Of a DNA stretch of 64,000 bases, positions 51,133 to 60,522 are shown in pieces. This stretch comes from JAFDWI01 sp964544305. GTDB taxonomy: Bacteria > Actinomycetota > Acidimicrobiia > Acidimicrobiales > Iamiaceae. Under the pieces are notes generated by a model. It saw nothing but the letters and a program-made list of their open reading frames with translations. It searched no databases and was not told where the DNA came from. The stretch is taken from positions 62,001 through 126,000 of the forward strand of contig CAZJAZ010000001.1 of the NCBI GenBank assembly GCA_964544305.1. The letters are read 5' to 3'. The stretch's first letter is position 1. Each line of letters starts with the position of its first letter. Position numbers and translations under genes: made by a program.

Positions 51133-54024
51133 TCAGTCGGTTTCGTAACTCGACATTGGGGGACACGAACACACCAGGTTCTTGTCTCCATATGCACCGT
51201 CAATGCGGCGAACCGGTGGAAAATATTTTGCGTGTTCGCTACCGGGCTGTGGGAAGACGCCTTGCTCTCTCGAGTACGCATGATCCCAGTCGCCCGCTAG
51301 CATCATCGCCGTGTGAGGGGCATGCACAAGGGGATTATCATTCGCGGGCCATTCACCCGTGGCAACCCGGTCGATCTCGGCTCGGATGGCAAGCATCGCG
51401 TCGCAAAAGCGGTCGAGTTCTCCGAGATCTTCTGATTCGGTTGGTTCAACCATGAGGGTTCCGGAAACGGGAAAGCTCATCGTTGGAGCGTGAAAGCCGT
51501 AGTCGATCAGGCGCTTCGCGACGTCGTCCACGCTGACACCGGTTTCTTTGGTGATGCCTCGTAGATCGAGGATGCATTCGTGTGCCACGTGTCCGCTTTC
51601 CCCCACGTACAAGACGGGGTAGGCAGCGCCAAGGCGCGCCGCGATGTAGTTCGCATTCAGGATCGCAACTTTTGATGCACTCGTGAGGCCTTCTCCTCCC
51701 ATCATCTGAAGGTACATCCAGGGGATGGGGAGAATCCCTGCCGACCCCAACGGTGCAGCACTCACCAGACCAACACCGTTGAGCGGAGTGTCGCAATCGG
51801 TTGCAGGCAAATACGGAGCAAGATGCGCCGCAACGGCAACCGGGCCAATCCCTGGGCCCCCGCCACCGTGTGGAATACAAAAGGTTTTGTGGAGATTGAG
51901 GTGCGACACGTCTGCCCCAATGTGCCCGGGGCGGGCGAGACCGACCATGGCATTGAGGTTGGCGCCATCGAGGTAGACCTGTCCGCCCGCTTCATGAGTG
52001 AGGTCACAAATCTCGGTTACGGTTGCTTCAAAGACACCGTGTGTTGATGGGTACGTAATCATGAGTACCGCGAGATCGTTGCGGTGTTCTTCGATTTTCG
52101 TACGTAAATCATCCATGTCAACGTTGCCAGAATCATCACACGCAACGACCACGGTGCGCATACCCGCCATAACAGCGCTGGCTGCATTTGTGCCATGGGC
52201 GGATGATGGAATGAGACACACTTGTCGATGTGCGTTGCCATTTGCACGATGCCAAGCCCGAACCGCGAGCAGTCCGGCGAGTTCACCTTGCGAGCCAGCG
52301 TTGGGTTGCAACGATACGGCGGCGTATCCGGTGATGTGTGCGAGCGCGCTTTCAAGGTCGTCTACAAGCTGGCGGTATCCAGCCTGTTGATCCAAAGGAG
52401 CATACGGGTGAATATCCGCAAACGCGGACCATGAAATGGGCTCCATTTCAGCAGTCGCATTCAGCTTCATGGTGCACGAACCCAATGGGATCATCGTGCG
52501 GTCCAAGGCCAAGTCTTTGTCTGACAATCGCCGCAAATACCGCAACATTGCGGTCTCGGAGTGATACGCGCCAAACACTTCGGCCCGCAAAAACGGACTC
52601 GTTCGCTCGTCGGCAGGGGAGAGGGTTTCTTCGACGACTCTTGTCTCAGCAGCCGCAACGCCAAAAACCTGCCAAAGGGTTTGCACGATTGATGCATTGG
52701 TTGTCTCGTCGCAAGAAATTCCAACGTGGTCAGCATCAAAACGACGCAGGTTGATGCCCTGTTCAAGGGCCGATGCTACGAAGGAGTCAGCCTGACCAGG
52801 GACCGAAACCTTGATCGTGTCAAAAAAGCGATCTGAGGTAATGGCGATTCCTGCACTGGCGAGGCCTTGTGCCAACGACAACGTCAACTGATGAACACGA
52901 CGCGCGATCGCGGTCAGCCCATCAGGTCCGTGATAGACCGCGTAGGCACCGGCGATCACCGCGAGAAGGACTTGCGCGGTGCAAATGTTCGAGGTTGCAC
53001 GTTCACGGCGAATGTGCTGTTCGCGAGTTTGCAAGGCCAGACGATGCGCCGGATTCCCATCAGCATCGCGCGACGTTCCCACGATACGCCCCGGCAATGA
53101 GCGCTCAAGGCCTTTCCGGACAGCCATGAAAGCCGCGTGTGGGCCACCATTGCCAAGTGGCACCCCAAAACGCTGTGATGAACCCACGGCAATATCCGCG
53201 CCCCAAACGCCTGGCTCGACGTTGATCGTGCACGCGAGGAGATCGGCAATCGCGATCACAATTGCACCCGCATTGTGTGCGTCATTGCACAGCGCGTTGA
53301 GTTCCTCAACTCGAATCAGTCGGCCCGTTGAGCCAGGTTGGGACACGACAACACCAAAGGGAACCGCGTCTCCAATGCCCTTTGCAACATCGAAAGTCTG
53401 AATAGTCAGACCGAGCGGTTCGGCGCGTGTGTGGAGCACAGCAAGGGTTTGTGGGTGCGTGTCAGCATCGACCAAGAAAACTGCATTGTCTGGCGTCTTT
53501 GAGGCACGACGGGCCATGGTCATGGCCTCAGCCACAGCAGTTGCCTCGTCAAGGAGTGATGCATTCGCAACGTCGAGGCCGGTAAGGTCGCAGACCATTG
53601 TCTGGAAGTTCAGCAGCGCTTCAAGTCGGCCCTGTGAAATTTCTGGTTGATACGGGGTGTAGGCGGTGTACCAGGCGGGGTTCTCCAAAATGTTGCGCCG
53701 GATAACCGGGGGAGTGATACACGGGTAATAGCCCTGACCGATCATGGAACGATACGGAGCATTCAACGCGGCAAGGTCACGGAGTTTGGCAAGTGCATCG
53801 GTCTCAGAAAGTGGTCCGGCTACCGCGAGGGGCTCGGTGGCGCGAATCTCTGCGGGCACGACCGCAGCAATCAATTCATCCAGCGATGGAAACCCAAGCG
53901 CTCCGAGTATTTTTGCTTGCTGAGCCGCATCGGGACCGATATGCCGATTGGCAAATTCAGCTTCAGCGATTGGTTGACGTGAATTAGGGGCCATGAGATT
54001 CCGGTCTTTTGTTGGGATACGCAT
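51133..54024 (-). CDS. gcvP: glycine dehydrogenase (decarboxylating), P protein
   Basis: The 963-residue single-chain PLP enzyme decarboxylates glycine and loads the lipoyl arm of H protein. Motifs are FANRHIGPDAAQQ near the N-terminus, MIGQGYYPCITPPVIRRNIL, GSCTMKLNA and the PLP-lysine in LHKTFCIPHGGGGPG (about residue 720). It is the only gcv gene on the minus strand and has its own riboswitch leader. Confidence 0.97.
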   Translation of the reverse strand: MRIPTKDRNLMAPNSRQPIAEAEFANRHIGPDAAQQAKILGALGFPSLDELIAAVVPAEIRATEPLAVAGPLSETDALAKLRDLAALNAPYRSMIGQGYYPCITPPVIRRNILENPAWYTAYTPYQPEISQGRLEALLNFQTMVCDLTGLDVANASLLDEATAVAEAMTMARRASKTPDNAVFLVDADTHPQTLAVLHTRAEPLGLTIQTFDVAKGIGDAVPFGVVVSQPGSTGRLIRVEELNALCNDAHNAGAIVIAIADLLACTINVEPGVWGADIAVGSSQRFGVPLGNGGPHAAFMAVRKGLERSLPGRIVGTSRDADGNPAHRLALQTREQHIRRERATSNICTAQVLLAVIAGAYAVYHGPDGLTAIARRVHQLTLSLAQGLASAGIAITSDRFFDTIKVSVPGQADSFVASALEQGINLRRFDADHVGISCDETTNASIVQTLWQVFGVAAAETRVVEETLSPADERTSPFLRAEVFGAYHSETAMLRYLRRLSDKDLALDRTMIPLGSCTMKLNATAEMEPISWSAFADIHPYAPLDQQAGYRQLVDDLESALAHITGYAAVSLQPNAGSQGELAGLLAVRAWHRANGNAHRQVCLIPSSAHGTNAASAVMAGMRTVVVACDDSGNVDMDDLRTKIEEHRNDLAVLMITYPSTHGVFEATVTEICDLTHEAGGQVYLDGANLNAMVGLARPGHIGADVSHLNLHKTFCIPHGGGGPGIGPVAVAAHLAPYLPATDCDTPLNGVGLVSAAPLGSAGILPIPWMYLQMMGGEGLTSASKVAILNANYIAARLGAAYPVLYVGESGHVAHECILDLRGITKETGVSVDDVAKRLIDYGFHAPTMSFPVSGTLMVEPTESEDLGELDRFCDAMLAIRAEIDRVATGEWPANDNPLVHAPHTAMMLAGDWDHAYSREQGVFPQPGSEHAKYFPPVRRIDGAYGDKNLVCSCPPMSSYETD

Positions 54025-54029
54025 TGACC

Positions 54030-54210
54030 CTCTCCTCTGTCATGGAACCTGAGAGCTTCACCCAAACTTCGGGCTTTCCCCGTCGGTGGGCCGCTTCGAT
54101 GAATCGAAGCAAAACCGCTTTCCAGAGATGCCTCGCCCGTGCGGTTTGTGTGCCTGAGAGTTTCGGAGAGGTCTTGCTCCTTCGGCGCACCACATGGGTG
54201 CTCTCCCGCA
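54030..54210 (-). ncRNA. tandem glycine riboswitch upstream of gcvP
   Basis: Read on the minus strand, aptamer 1 has GCGGGAGAGCACCC, GCGCCGAAGGAGCAAG, AAACTCTCAGGCA and CATCTCTGGAAAG. Aptamer 2 has CCACCGACGGGGAAAG, AGCTCTCAGGTTCC and GACAGAGGAGAGG, ending just before the gcvP ATG. These are the conserved glycine aptamer segments in tandem arrangement. In known systems glycine binding turns the gcv gene on. The final AGAGGAGAGG also supplies the ribosome site, so translational control is suggested. Confidence 0.93.
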
Positions 54211-54227
54211 CAGGGTTAACGGCACCG

Positions 54228-54647
54228 CTATGCTAGCTGACGAGCAAGCGCACCAGAATCAAAATAGGCACGAACGCCGACTAGACCGACACCTTCAAAG
54301 AGGAAAAAGCAGGCCGTCCGTACCCGGAAATGTCGCCCTTGTGCGCCGACATCTGCGTGTGAAGAGCGAAACGTTCCGCTCAACCACAGTTCTGCGGCAA
54401 CGGCACTCGGATCGTGCCACAAATGAATAACCTCGGTGTGCAAATCGGGGAACGCTTTGCGACGGCCGACAAGGTAGGTGTGGACTTCTTGAGCACCGTC
54501 GTACACACGGCCGTTGCCCGCGAGTTCGTAGCGAGGATGGGTAAAAGTTGCAAGGATTGCTTCCGGGTCACCGCTGCGTTCGGCCGCAAGGTGCGCATCG
54601 ATTGCCGCCACACGTTGCGCAATTTCTCCAGCGGGGTCTTGTGCCAT
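54228..54647 (-). CDS. SnoaL/NTF2-like protein
   Basis: This 139-residue protein (MAQDPAGEIAQRVAAID, then ILATFTHPRYEL, FPDLHTEVIHLW) fits the SnoaL-like polyketide cyclase/NTF2 fold, a one-domain cone used for hydrolases, isomerases or as binding proteins. No catalytic role can be assigned. ATG 54647 has TACACT 7 bases upstream. The extension to 54974 is a shadow of the divergent gene. It ends within 20 bases of the riboswitch. Confidence 0.8.
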   Translation of the reverse strand: MAQDPAGEIAQRVAAIDAHLAAERSGDPEAILATFTHPRYELAGNGRVYDGAQEVHTYLVGRRKAFPDLHTEVIHLWHDPSAVAAELWLSGTFRSSHADVGAQGRHFRVRTACFFLFEGVGLVGVRAYFDSGALARQLA

Positions 54648-54654
54648 TCGTAGC

Positions 54655-54660
54655 AGTGTA
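54655..54660 (-). promoter_or_regulatory. -10 box TACACT before SnoaL-like gene
   Basis: Minus-strand TACACT with 7 bases to the ATG at 54647. The divergent partner half of the decamer motif is not present here. Confidence 0.35.
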
Positions 54661-54781
54661 GCCGTCTCGGGAATTGCAGACTTGGAGCACCTTTGCGACT
54701 CAACGCGACGCCGGTGGAAAGTTCGCGGGCATTCACGTGGCAAACTAGAAGTTGAACGTACCGACTGGATAAGGGGGTGTG

Positions 54782-56083
54782 ATGCCGACCATGGATCTAA
54801 ACGACGACATCTCACTGGGGGCGGTCGTACTCGGCCGAGTGTCGCCAGAATCGATGTGGCCGATACCGACACAGTGGCGAGCCGCCATTCTTGTACGAGG
54901 CGAATTCCAATCTGTTGAGTGGGCGATGGAACGGGTGAAGCCAGTTCCGCTTTCATCACGTCTTGAACGAACACTCCTTGACGCAGTCCGGAGCGATGAT
55001 GGTCGTGCGGTCCTCGCGCAAGCGTCGGAGCCTGGCGAACATCGTGCAGCGGCTGGAACCCTTGCCGCGTTACGTTTGGCCGGAAGTCACCCGGATCGAG
55101 CGTTGCGTTTCTTGGCGTGGATCAAGCAGAGCCCGGATGATCCAGGTTCCCTGCGTTTTTTACGCCGCTACTTGCCACAACTCCACGTGCTCGTTCAACT
55201 CGAGCCTGATCTTGGGGTAGCACTACCTCTCGGGCGCATTTCGCTCGATCTTTTGAGCGCAGAATTATTGCGAGCATCTGGTCAATCGGAAGCTGCAGAG
55301 ACGGTCTTGAGCGCGTTACCAGCGAGTGCTCCCGTTGCGGTTGCACGTGCTTCGCTGCGTGTTTCGATGGGGGACATTGACGGCGCACATGATCTCGCCG
55401 CTGATCGCCCCATTGTCGATGATGTGTCAGCGGCTCTGCGTGTCGTTGATGCCCGTGCACATGACCTGGCAAATCGACCGGAGGAAGCGTTGAAGCAACT
55501 TGCCGTTGTATTCGACGAGCATGTCATGGTGCGGCCCATTGAGCGTGCAGCACTCGGGATTCGCGCCCGGGCATTGCGTGCGACAGGTCGGGACGTGGAA
55601 GCGAGCCTGGTCGAATCAGAGCTCGGCTTAAAGGGCGACACACCCCATGAGCCAATTGTCTCAACCATGCCAGAACCTCAGCCGCCTTTATTCGGACGAT
55701 CGCTCACCGATGCGATGGACGATGCGTGGGCGCGTGTGAAGCGACAGCCTTCGGATCACAATGAAGCATTTGACGCGGAAACCGTGGCACATCAGGTTGA
55801 CGATGCAGTGGCGCTGATCAAGAGCGGCCAATTTGATGCGGCCGAAACAACGTTGCTTCGTCATATTGACCGAGTTGACGACCAAGTTGACGCAGGCCGC
55901 CCGGTGATCGACGATTTCTTCGTGTTGCTTGCAGGCATGTTTGATTCGCAAGGCCTGACCGTTGAGGAAGTTGCCACACTTGAACGACTCCGTGCCGCCC
56001 ATGGTCGAGCGGGTACACCGATTGCAGAAGAGATCCAGACACGCCTCGTTGAGGCGAGAAGTGCACTCGACGGACTCGCATAA
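54782..56083 (+). CDS. helical repeat (TPR-like) protein
   Basis: This 433-residue soluble protein consists of repeated helical pairs (SHPDRALRFLAWIKQ, GQSEAAETVLSALP, NRPEEALKQLAVVF, GQFDAAETTLLRHID). It resembles TPR or solenoid adaptors. No catalytic motif is visible. Start can be GTG 54779 or ATG 54782; ATG is chosen. Function unknown. Confidence 0.75.
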   Translation: MPTMDLNDDISLGAVVLGRVSPESMWPIPTQWRAAILVRGEFQSVEWAMERVKPVPLSSRLERTLLDAVRSDDGRAVLAQASEPGEHRAAAGTLAALRLAGSHPDRALRFLAWIKQSPDDPGSLRFLRRYLPQLHVLVQLEPDLGVALPLGRISLDLLSAELLRASGQSEAAETVLSALPASAPVAVARASLRVSMGDIDGAHDLAADRPIVDDVSAALRVVDARAHDLANRPEEALKQLAVVFDEHVMVRPIERAALGIRARALRATGRDVEASLVESELGLKGDTPHEPIVSTMPEPQPPLFGRSLTDAMDDAWARVKRQPSDHNEAFDAETVAHQVDDAVALIKSGQFDAAETTLLRHIDRVDDQVDAGRPVIDDFFVLLAGMFDSQGLTVEEVATLERLRAAHGRAGTPIAEEIQTRLVEARSALDGLA

Positions 56084-56162
56084 GCGCCCGACTTCTTACT
56101 TTACAGAACGGACATTATCGGCGGTTTGTGCAAGATGGTGCGTAGAGTGCTTCGCAAGGCGC

Positions 56163-56197
56163 TACGATCAATTTGTCCGGGCCACGGTTCACGTGGC
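56163..56197 (+). promoter_or_regulatory. putative promoter and leader hairpin of binding-protein gene
   Basis: TACGAT at 56163-56168 could be a -10 box. A perfect 6-bp hairpin GCCACG-GTTCA-CGTGGC occupies 56181-56197 in the presumed leader, about 30 bases before the ATG at 56226. Function of the hairpin is unknown; it is short enough to be chance. Confidence 0.3.
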
Positions 56198-56225
56198 GCT
56201 CGCAACAAATGGGGTTCATAAGTTC

Positions 56226-58001
56226 ATGTCGAGACGACTCGTACGTTTCATCGCCGTACTTTCCATTCTGGGGCTACTTGCTGGCGCATGTAGCAACGAC
56301 AATGGAAACATTAAAACCAACAACGGCAAAGGCAATAGCAATAACTCAACCAATACACCCGGCACGGGTGGCTTGTTTCCCCAGGAATTGGTGAACAAGG
56401 CGGTTCATGACGGAACGCCAAAACGAGGCGGGACGCTGACCTTTGGGGTCGAGTCCGATTTCTTGGCGTTTTCGCCGAACCAGAAAATCATTCAGCCCTC
56501 GGACGTACAGATGGCGAGCGCTGCCTTTGACTCGCTGATTACCTATGGTGATGAAGGCAAGTTCAAGGGCATTCCGGTCACGGACAACACCGATCATCAC
56601 TACAACCAGTTGGCAGACAAGCTCGTCCCGTCGAAAGATCTCAAGACGTGGACGCTGACGCTGCGCAAGGGCCTCAAGTTTGCGAACGGTCACACGCTTG
56701 ACGCAGCCGCGGTCAAAAACCACACCGACTGGATCAAAGCGTCTGGTGCTTCGTGCTCGTGTCAAGCAGATGCTGCAAACATCGTATCGGTTGACGCACC
56801 CAATGCAACCACCGTTATCTATCACTTGACGACGCCACTTGTTGACTTTCCCGGAAAGCTCAACCTTGGCGGTCTCGCTTGGATCATTGACCCCGCAGCC
56901 CGAGATGCCGCGACTGACCCAAGCAACCCTGACATTCAGCACCTTGTGGGGGCAGGTCCGTTTAAGTACCTCAGCAACTCAAGCACCGGGTACGAACTGG
57001 TGAAGAATCCGTATTACTACGGGAAAGACCCGGTCAACGGCGAGAAACTCCCGTATCTCGACAAGATCATTTTCAAGTCGCTTGATGACTCAACCACACG
57101 GCTCCAAGCAGTGCAGTCCAATGGTGTGCAGCTCATGCAAACGGCTGATACATCAAACTTGGCAAACGCAAAGAAAGATGGAACGCTTCGAGTCCAGCCT
57201 TCTGAAGGTTCGAGTTCGACCATCCTCGTGTTGAACTTGACGCACCCACCATTTGGGGTGAAATCAAAGGGCGACGCACAAGCAACTGCCATAGCCTCAC
57301 TTGACGATCCGGACGCTCTTGCAGCACGCCAAGCGTTCAACTATGCGATCAACCGCAATGAAATCAACCAGAAGTACTACCACGGTGCCCGGGTGCCAGC
57401 GTATGGTTTCATTCCTGAGTCAAGCCGCTGGTATGAGCCAAAGGGCCAACTCCCCCGCTTTGACTCGGCGAAAGCAAAGAAGATCATTGCAGATCTGAAG
57501 AAGAAAGGCATGTCGACAACGGTCAATGCCATGTGCATTAATACGCCTGAATCGACCGGGATCTTTGCAATCCTCAAAGAACAGGCCGAGGCAGTTGGCA
57601 TTACCCCGAACCTCAAGCAGGTTGAACAGGCCATCCTCGTGCAGAACTTGCTTGGCGGTGGTGACAGCACGTGGGACGTTGCTTGTTTCCGCTCTCCACA
57701 GATTGCCGATCCGGATGGAATCTACGGTGCACTCAAGACTGGTGGAGCCACCAACCTTGTGAAGTACAGCCGGAAGAACGTCGACGAATGGCTCGAGGAA
57801 GGCCGGAGCAACCCAGACGATGCCGTTCGTAAGAAGGTGTATGGCGAGATCCAGGTTCAAGTAGCAAAAGATGTGGTCTACATCCCCTTGTTGTTCGACT
57901 ACTTTGGCAACGTTTTCCGCAAGAACGTGTCTGGGTTGTCGACTCCGTCGCCGAGTTCGCTTGGCATCATCGAGCCGGGCCAGCTCTATTACACCAAGTA
58001 G
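56226..58001 (+). CDS. ABC transporter substrate-binding lipoprotein, family 5 (OppA-like)
   Basis: This 591-residue protein has a lipoprotein signal (VRFIAVLSILGLLAGAC, lipobox LAGAC), an Asn/Gly-rich linker of ~30 residues, and the family 5 fold: TPKRGGTLTFGVE, WTLTLRKGLKFANGHTLDA and ARQAFNYAINRNEINQ. It would capture peptides or nickel-like ligands at the cell surface. The only Opp permease set in the window is at 1271-5530, so it may serve that transporter at a distance (inference). The long ORF upstream is a shadow. Confidence 0.92.
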   Translation: MSRRLVRFIAVLSILGLLAGACSNDNGNIKTNNGKGNSNNSTNTPGTGGLFPQELVNKAVHDGTPKRGGTLTFGVESDFLAFSPNQKIIQPSDVQMASAAFDSLITYGDEGKFKGIPVTDNTDHHYNQLADKLVPSKDLKTWTLTLRKGLKFANGHTLDAAAVKNHTDWIKASGASCSCQADAANIVSVDAPNATTVIYHLTTPLVDFPGKLNLGGLAWIIDPAARDAATDPSNPDIQHLVGAGPFKYLSNSSTGYELVKNPYYYGKDPVNGEKLPYLDKIIFKSLDDSTTRLQAVQSNGVQLMQTADTSNLANAKKDGTLRVQPSEGSSSTILVLNLTHPPFGVKSKGDAQATAIASLDDPDALAARQAFNYAINRNEINQKYYHGARVPAYGFIPESSRWYEPKGQLPRFDSAKAKKIIADLKKKGMSTTVNAMCINTPESTGIFAILKEQAEAVGITPNLKQVEQAILVQNLLGGGDSTWDVACFRSPQIADPDGIYGALKTGGATNLVKYSRKNVDEWLEEGRSNPDDAVRKKVYGEIQVQVAKDVVYIPLLFDYFGNVFRKNVSGLSTPSPSSLGIIEPGQLYYTK

Positions 58002-58022
58002 TTCGATCAAGTCGTGCATGTG

Positions 58023-58060
58023 GTGGTGTCGCCCTGGTTCTTCGACCACGGCGACACCAC
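58023..58060 (+). terminator. strong hairpin after binding-protein gene
   Basis: GTGGTGTCGCC at 58023-58033 and GGCGACACCAC at 58050-58060 form a perfect 11-bp stem; the 16-base loop can pair again (TGGT/ACCA). A U-tract is lacking, so it is either a terminator of non-standard type or an mRNA 3'-end stabiliser. It sits between two plus-strand genes. Confidence 0.6.
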
Positions 58061-58078
58061 GACTAAAGTCACAGTTCT

Positions 58079-59236
58079 ATGTCACGCAGGATCGAGATTG
58101 AACTCACAAGCACCCGCGACGATGCCTCATTTACTTGGCGTGCAGCAGGAGCAAAAGAGCCCAAAGGCGTGGTTGACCCGTCTCGCCTGCCCCAACATGC
58201 CAAAGTTGGCGACACGTTCCGTGTGGAACTTGACGTTGGTTTAGACGGGACCGAGATTACGCAAGTCATTGCGGAACGTGCACCACGACGCGAAGCAGAG
58301 CGTTTGGAACTTATCGTTTCCTCAGTTCCTGACGATGCACTCGTCACGTCTCGACTCGCAACTCGCTCGAAAGGCCGGTCTGACAAGCGCCGCGGCAAGG
58401 GTAATCGTCCGGCACGTGTCGAACGTAAAGACGCTCCGCGCAAACCCCGTGATGACAAAAAAGAGCGCCCCAAGCGCACGCCTCGACCTGAGCGAGTCAA
58501 GGTGCGCGTGCCACGTTTGCGCCCTGGGAATACGCATCGTCAGTCGTTCCTCACCTCGCTCGCTGACGAAGAGCGTCCCGTTGCCGAAAAGCTGGCCCAT
58601 GGCGGTCTCCCCGGATTGCGTCAAGCTCTTGAGGCTGACAACGCAAAGCGAAAAGAACAAGGCCAACCAGAAGTTCCGATTACAGGATTGATTGAACTAG
58701 GAGAAAGGCTTCTCCCCCGTTACTCGGATGCCGAATGGCTTGATCGAGCCGAGGCCGCTCTTGCCACGGTCGATTCCGTTGATCTGCGTGATCTTCGTTC
58801 GGTTGTGGTCGCCGCAGACAATCATGCACGGTCTGAAGAGACCCGCGAGCTCGCAGCACAGTTGCGCGACAAGCTTGGCGAACGGGTCGAAGCCGAACAT
58901 GCCCAGTGGCTTGCCGATCTTGAATCTGCCCTCAATGAAAAGCGCATTGTTCGCGTGTTGAACTTGAGTTCACGGCCACCGAAGGCAGGATCGCCCTTGC
59001 CCGAGGCGTTGAATACCCGAATGATCCAGGCGACGAATGAGGCGCTCGAACCTGGTGCGACGACTGATCGCTGGATCACGCTGGTGGATGCGCTCGCGTT
59101 TGCACCATTCCGATTGCAAGTGGCCCCAACAGGTGTTCCAGAAGAAGTCGACGCGGCACTGCTTGCAAAGGTCACCAAACTCGCATCACGTCTTCCCAAC
59201 ATTGCTGCTGCTTTCGGTTTGAACGCCGCCAAGTAG
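58079..59236 (+). CDS. unknown conserved protein with basic linker
   Basis: This 385-residue protein has an N-terminal beta-rich segment (IEIELTSTRDDASFTWRAAG, KVGDTFRVELDV) like a small OB/S1-type domain, then a Lys/Arg-rich linker (~100-140), then a helical C-terminal part (LADEERPVAEKLAHGGLPGL, DADNHARSEETREL). It may bind nucleic acid. No known family was recognised with confidence. It is followed after 11 bases by the crotonase. Confidence 0.7.
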   Translation: MSRRIEIELTSTRDDASFTWRAAGAKEPKGVVDPSRLPQHAKVGDTFRVELDVGLDGTEITQVIAERAPRREAERLELIVSSVPDDALVTSRLATRSKGRSDKRRGKGNRPARVERKDAPRKPRDDKKERPKRTPRPERVKVRVPRLRPGNTHRQSFLTSLADEERPVAEKLAHGGLPGLRQALEADNAKRKEQGQPEVPITGLIELGERLLPRYSDAEWLDRAEAALATVDSVDLRDLRSVVVAADNHARSEETRELAAQLRDKLGERVEAEHAQWLADLESALNEKRIVRVLNLSSRPPKAGSPLPEALNTRMIQATNEALEPGATTDRWITLVDALAFAPFRLQVAPTGVPEEVDAALLAKVTKLASRLPNIAAAFGLNAAK

Positions 59237-59247
59237 CATCGGTCACC

Positions 59248-60018
59248 ATGATCGATTATGAAGTCACCAACCACATTGCTCTGATCACCATCAATCGCCC
59301 CGAGGCCCGCAATGCGGTCAACGGTGTGGTTGCAAATGGGATCGAAGAAGCCATCGACGCGCTCGAGAATGACGACGACGCTTGGGTCGGTATCATTACC
59401 GGCGCTCGCACCGAAAAGGGTTTTATTTTCTGTGCGGGGGCAGACCTCAAAGAGATCAGCGTCAACCCGGGTGCGCTCATCACCGAACGAGGCGGCTTTG
59501 CCGGAATCGTGCAACGTGAACGCACCAAGCCCATCATTGCGGCTGTGGACGGCCCGGCGCTCGCTGGAGGAACCGAGATCGTATTGTCGTGCGACCTCGT
59601 CGTGGCATCGACAACAGCCACGTTTGGCATCCCTGAGGTCAAACGGAATCTTGTCGCCGGGGCAGGTGGTTTGTTCCGCCTTCCTCGCAAACTGCCTCGC
59701 AATATTGCCATGGAACTTGCACTCACCGGAGACCCCATTGACGCCACACGGGCACACGCATTTGGGCTCGTCAATGAACTGTGCGCAGAAGGTGACGCAT
59801 TGGCCACCGCGCAAGCGTTGGCTGCGCGCGTGACGAAGTCTGCTCCATTGGCCGTACGTGAGTCTCGCAAGATCATCTTAGAAGCAACCGATCAACCCGA
59901 TGAGATTGGCTGGAAGCTTTCAGGCGAGGCCATGATGAAAATGTTTGGAACCGAAGATTTCTCGGAAGGCATCAACGCTTTCATTGAGAAGCGGGACCCG
60001 GTCTGGAAGGGCCGCTAG
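59248..60018 (+). CDS. enoyl-CoA hydratase family protein (crotonase)
   Basis: This 256-residue crotonase retains both catalytic glutamates: ALAGGTEIVLSCDLV and FGIPEVKRNLVAGAGG. Other motifs are INRPEARNAVNG and FCAGADLKEI. It would hydrate short-chain enoyl-CoA. It could be a hydratase in fatty acid oxidation. Its stop lies 8 bases from the convergent GNAT gene. Confidence 0.92.
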   Translation: MIDYEVTNHIALITINRPEARNAVNGVVANGIEEAIDALENDDDAWVGIITGARTEKGFIFCAGADLKEISVNPGALITERGGFAGIVQRERTKPIIAAVDGPALAGGTEIVLSCDLVVASTTATFGIPEVKRNLVAGAGGLFRLPRKLPRNIAMELALTGDPIDATRAHAFGLVNELCAEGDALATAQALAARVTKSAPLAVRESRKIILEATDQPDEIGWKLSGEAMMKMFGTEDFSEGINAFIEKRDPVWKGR

Positions 60019-60026
60019 TACCTGGT

Positions 60027-60506
60027 TCACAGCGAACGGCTGACGCGAATCCCACGGGCCACAAGTCCGTGGGATTCAAAAAAGTTCTTTGTATCCCGGT
60101 CGCCGGGCAATGCATCCGCGTCAAGGGCCACACAGTTCTGTGCGGTAGCCCATTGCAGGCATGTTGTAAGAAGAACTTCTCCAACCCCCAATTGACGAGC
60201 GTCCACGTCGACCCAAAGAGCTTCAATCGATGCAACTTGCTCGAACGTATCCGTTGGTTGCACTGAGGCCACGAGGAATCCCACCGGCATGTCATCGAGC
60301 GTTCCGATAAGTGCCAGCGCCTGCGAGTCTCCGCGAAGAAAACGTTCAATCGTTGCCTCGATCGTTGATCTGGGATGATCTCGATTGATTAGCGCTGCGC
60401 CGCCCCGAACTGGGCTAATCGCTGCAATCGCCGTGTCTACTAACGCATCGAAGGCTTCACGCTGTTCAACGGCGAGATTATGAGCCTCTTCTGCCGGACA
60501 GTACAC
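60027..60506 (-). CDS. GNAT-family N-acetyltransferase
   Basis: This ~159-residue protein has VDVDARQLGVGEVLLTTCLQ (acetyl-CoA pyrophosphate loop R/Q-x-x-G-x-G) and the typical C-terminal NFFESHGLVARG. The substrate is unknown. The start is inferred at GTG 60506 because AGGA lies 7 bases upstream and the upstream gene stop is at 60523; longer ORF versions overlap that gene. Bases 60047-60077 form a perfect 11-bp inverted repeat inside the coding sequence. Confidence 0.85.
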   Translation of the reverse strand: MYCPAEEAHNLAVEQREAFDALVDTAIAAISPVRGGAALINRDHPRSTIEATIERFLRGDSQALALIGTLDDMPVGFLVASVQPTDTFEQVASIEALWVDVDARQLGVGEVLLTTCLQWATAQNCVALDADALPGDRDTKNFFESHGLVARGIRVSRSL

Positions 60507-60522
60507 AGCCAGTCCTGCCAGT

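Noticed and set aside
54648..54974. Extension of the SnoaL-like gene
   Set aside because: It is a shadow of the divergent helical-repeat gene; ATG 54647 gives a full-length SnoaL domain.
55962..56225. Upstream extension of the binding lipoprotein
   Set aside because: It overlaps the helical repeat gene in another frame and would bury the lipoprotein signal.
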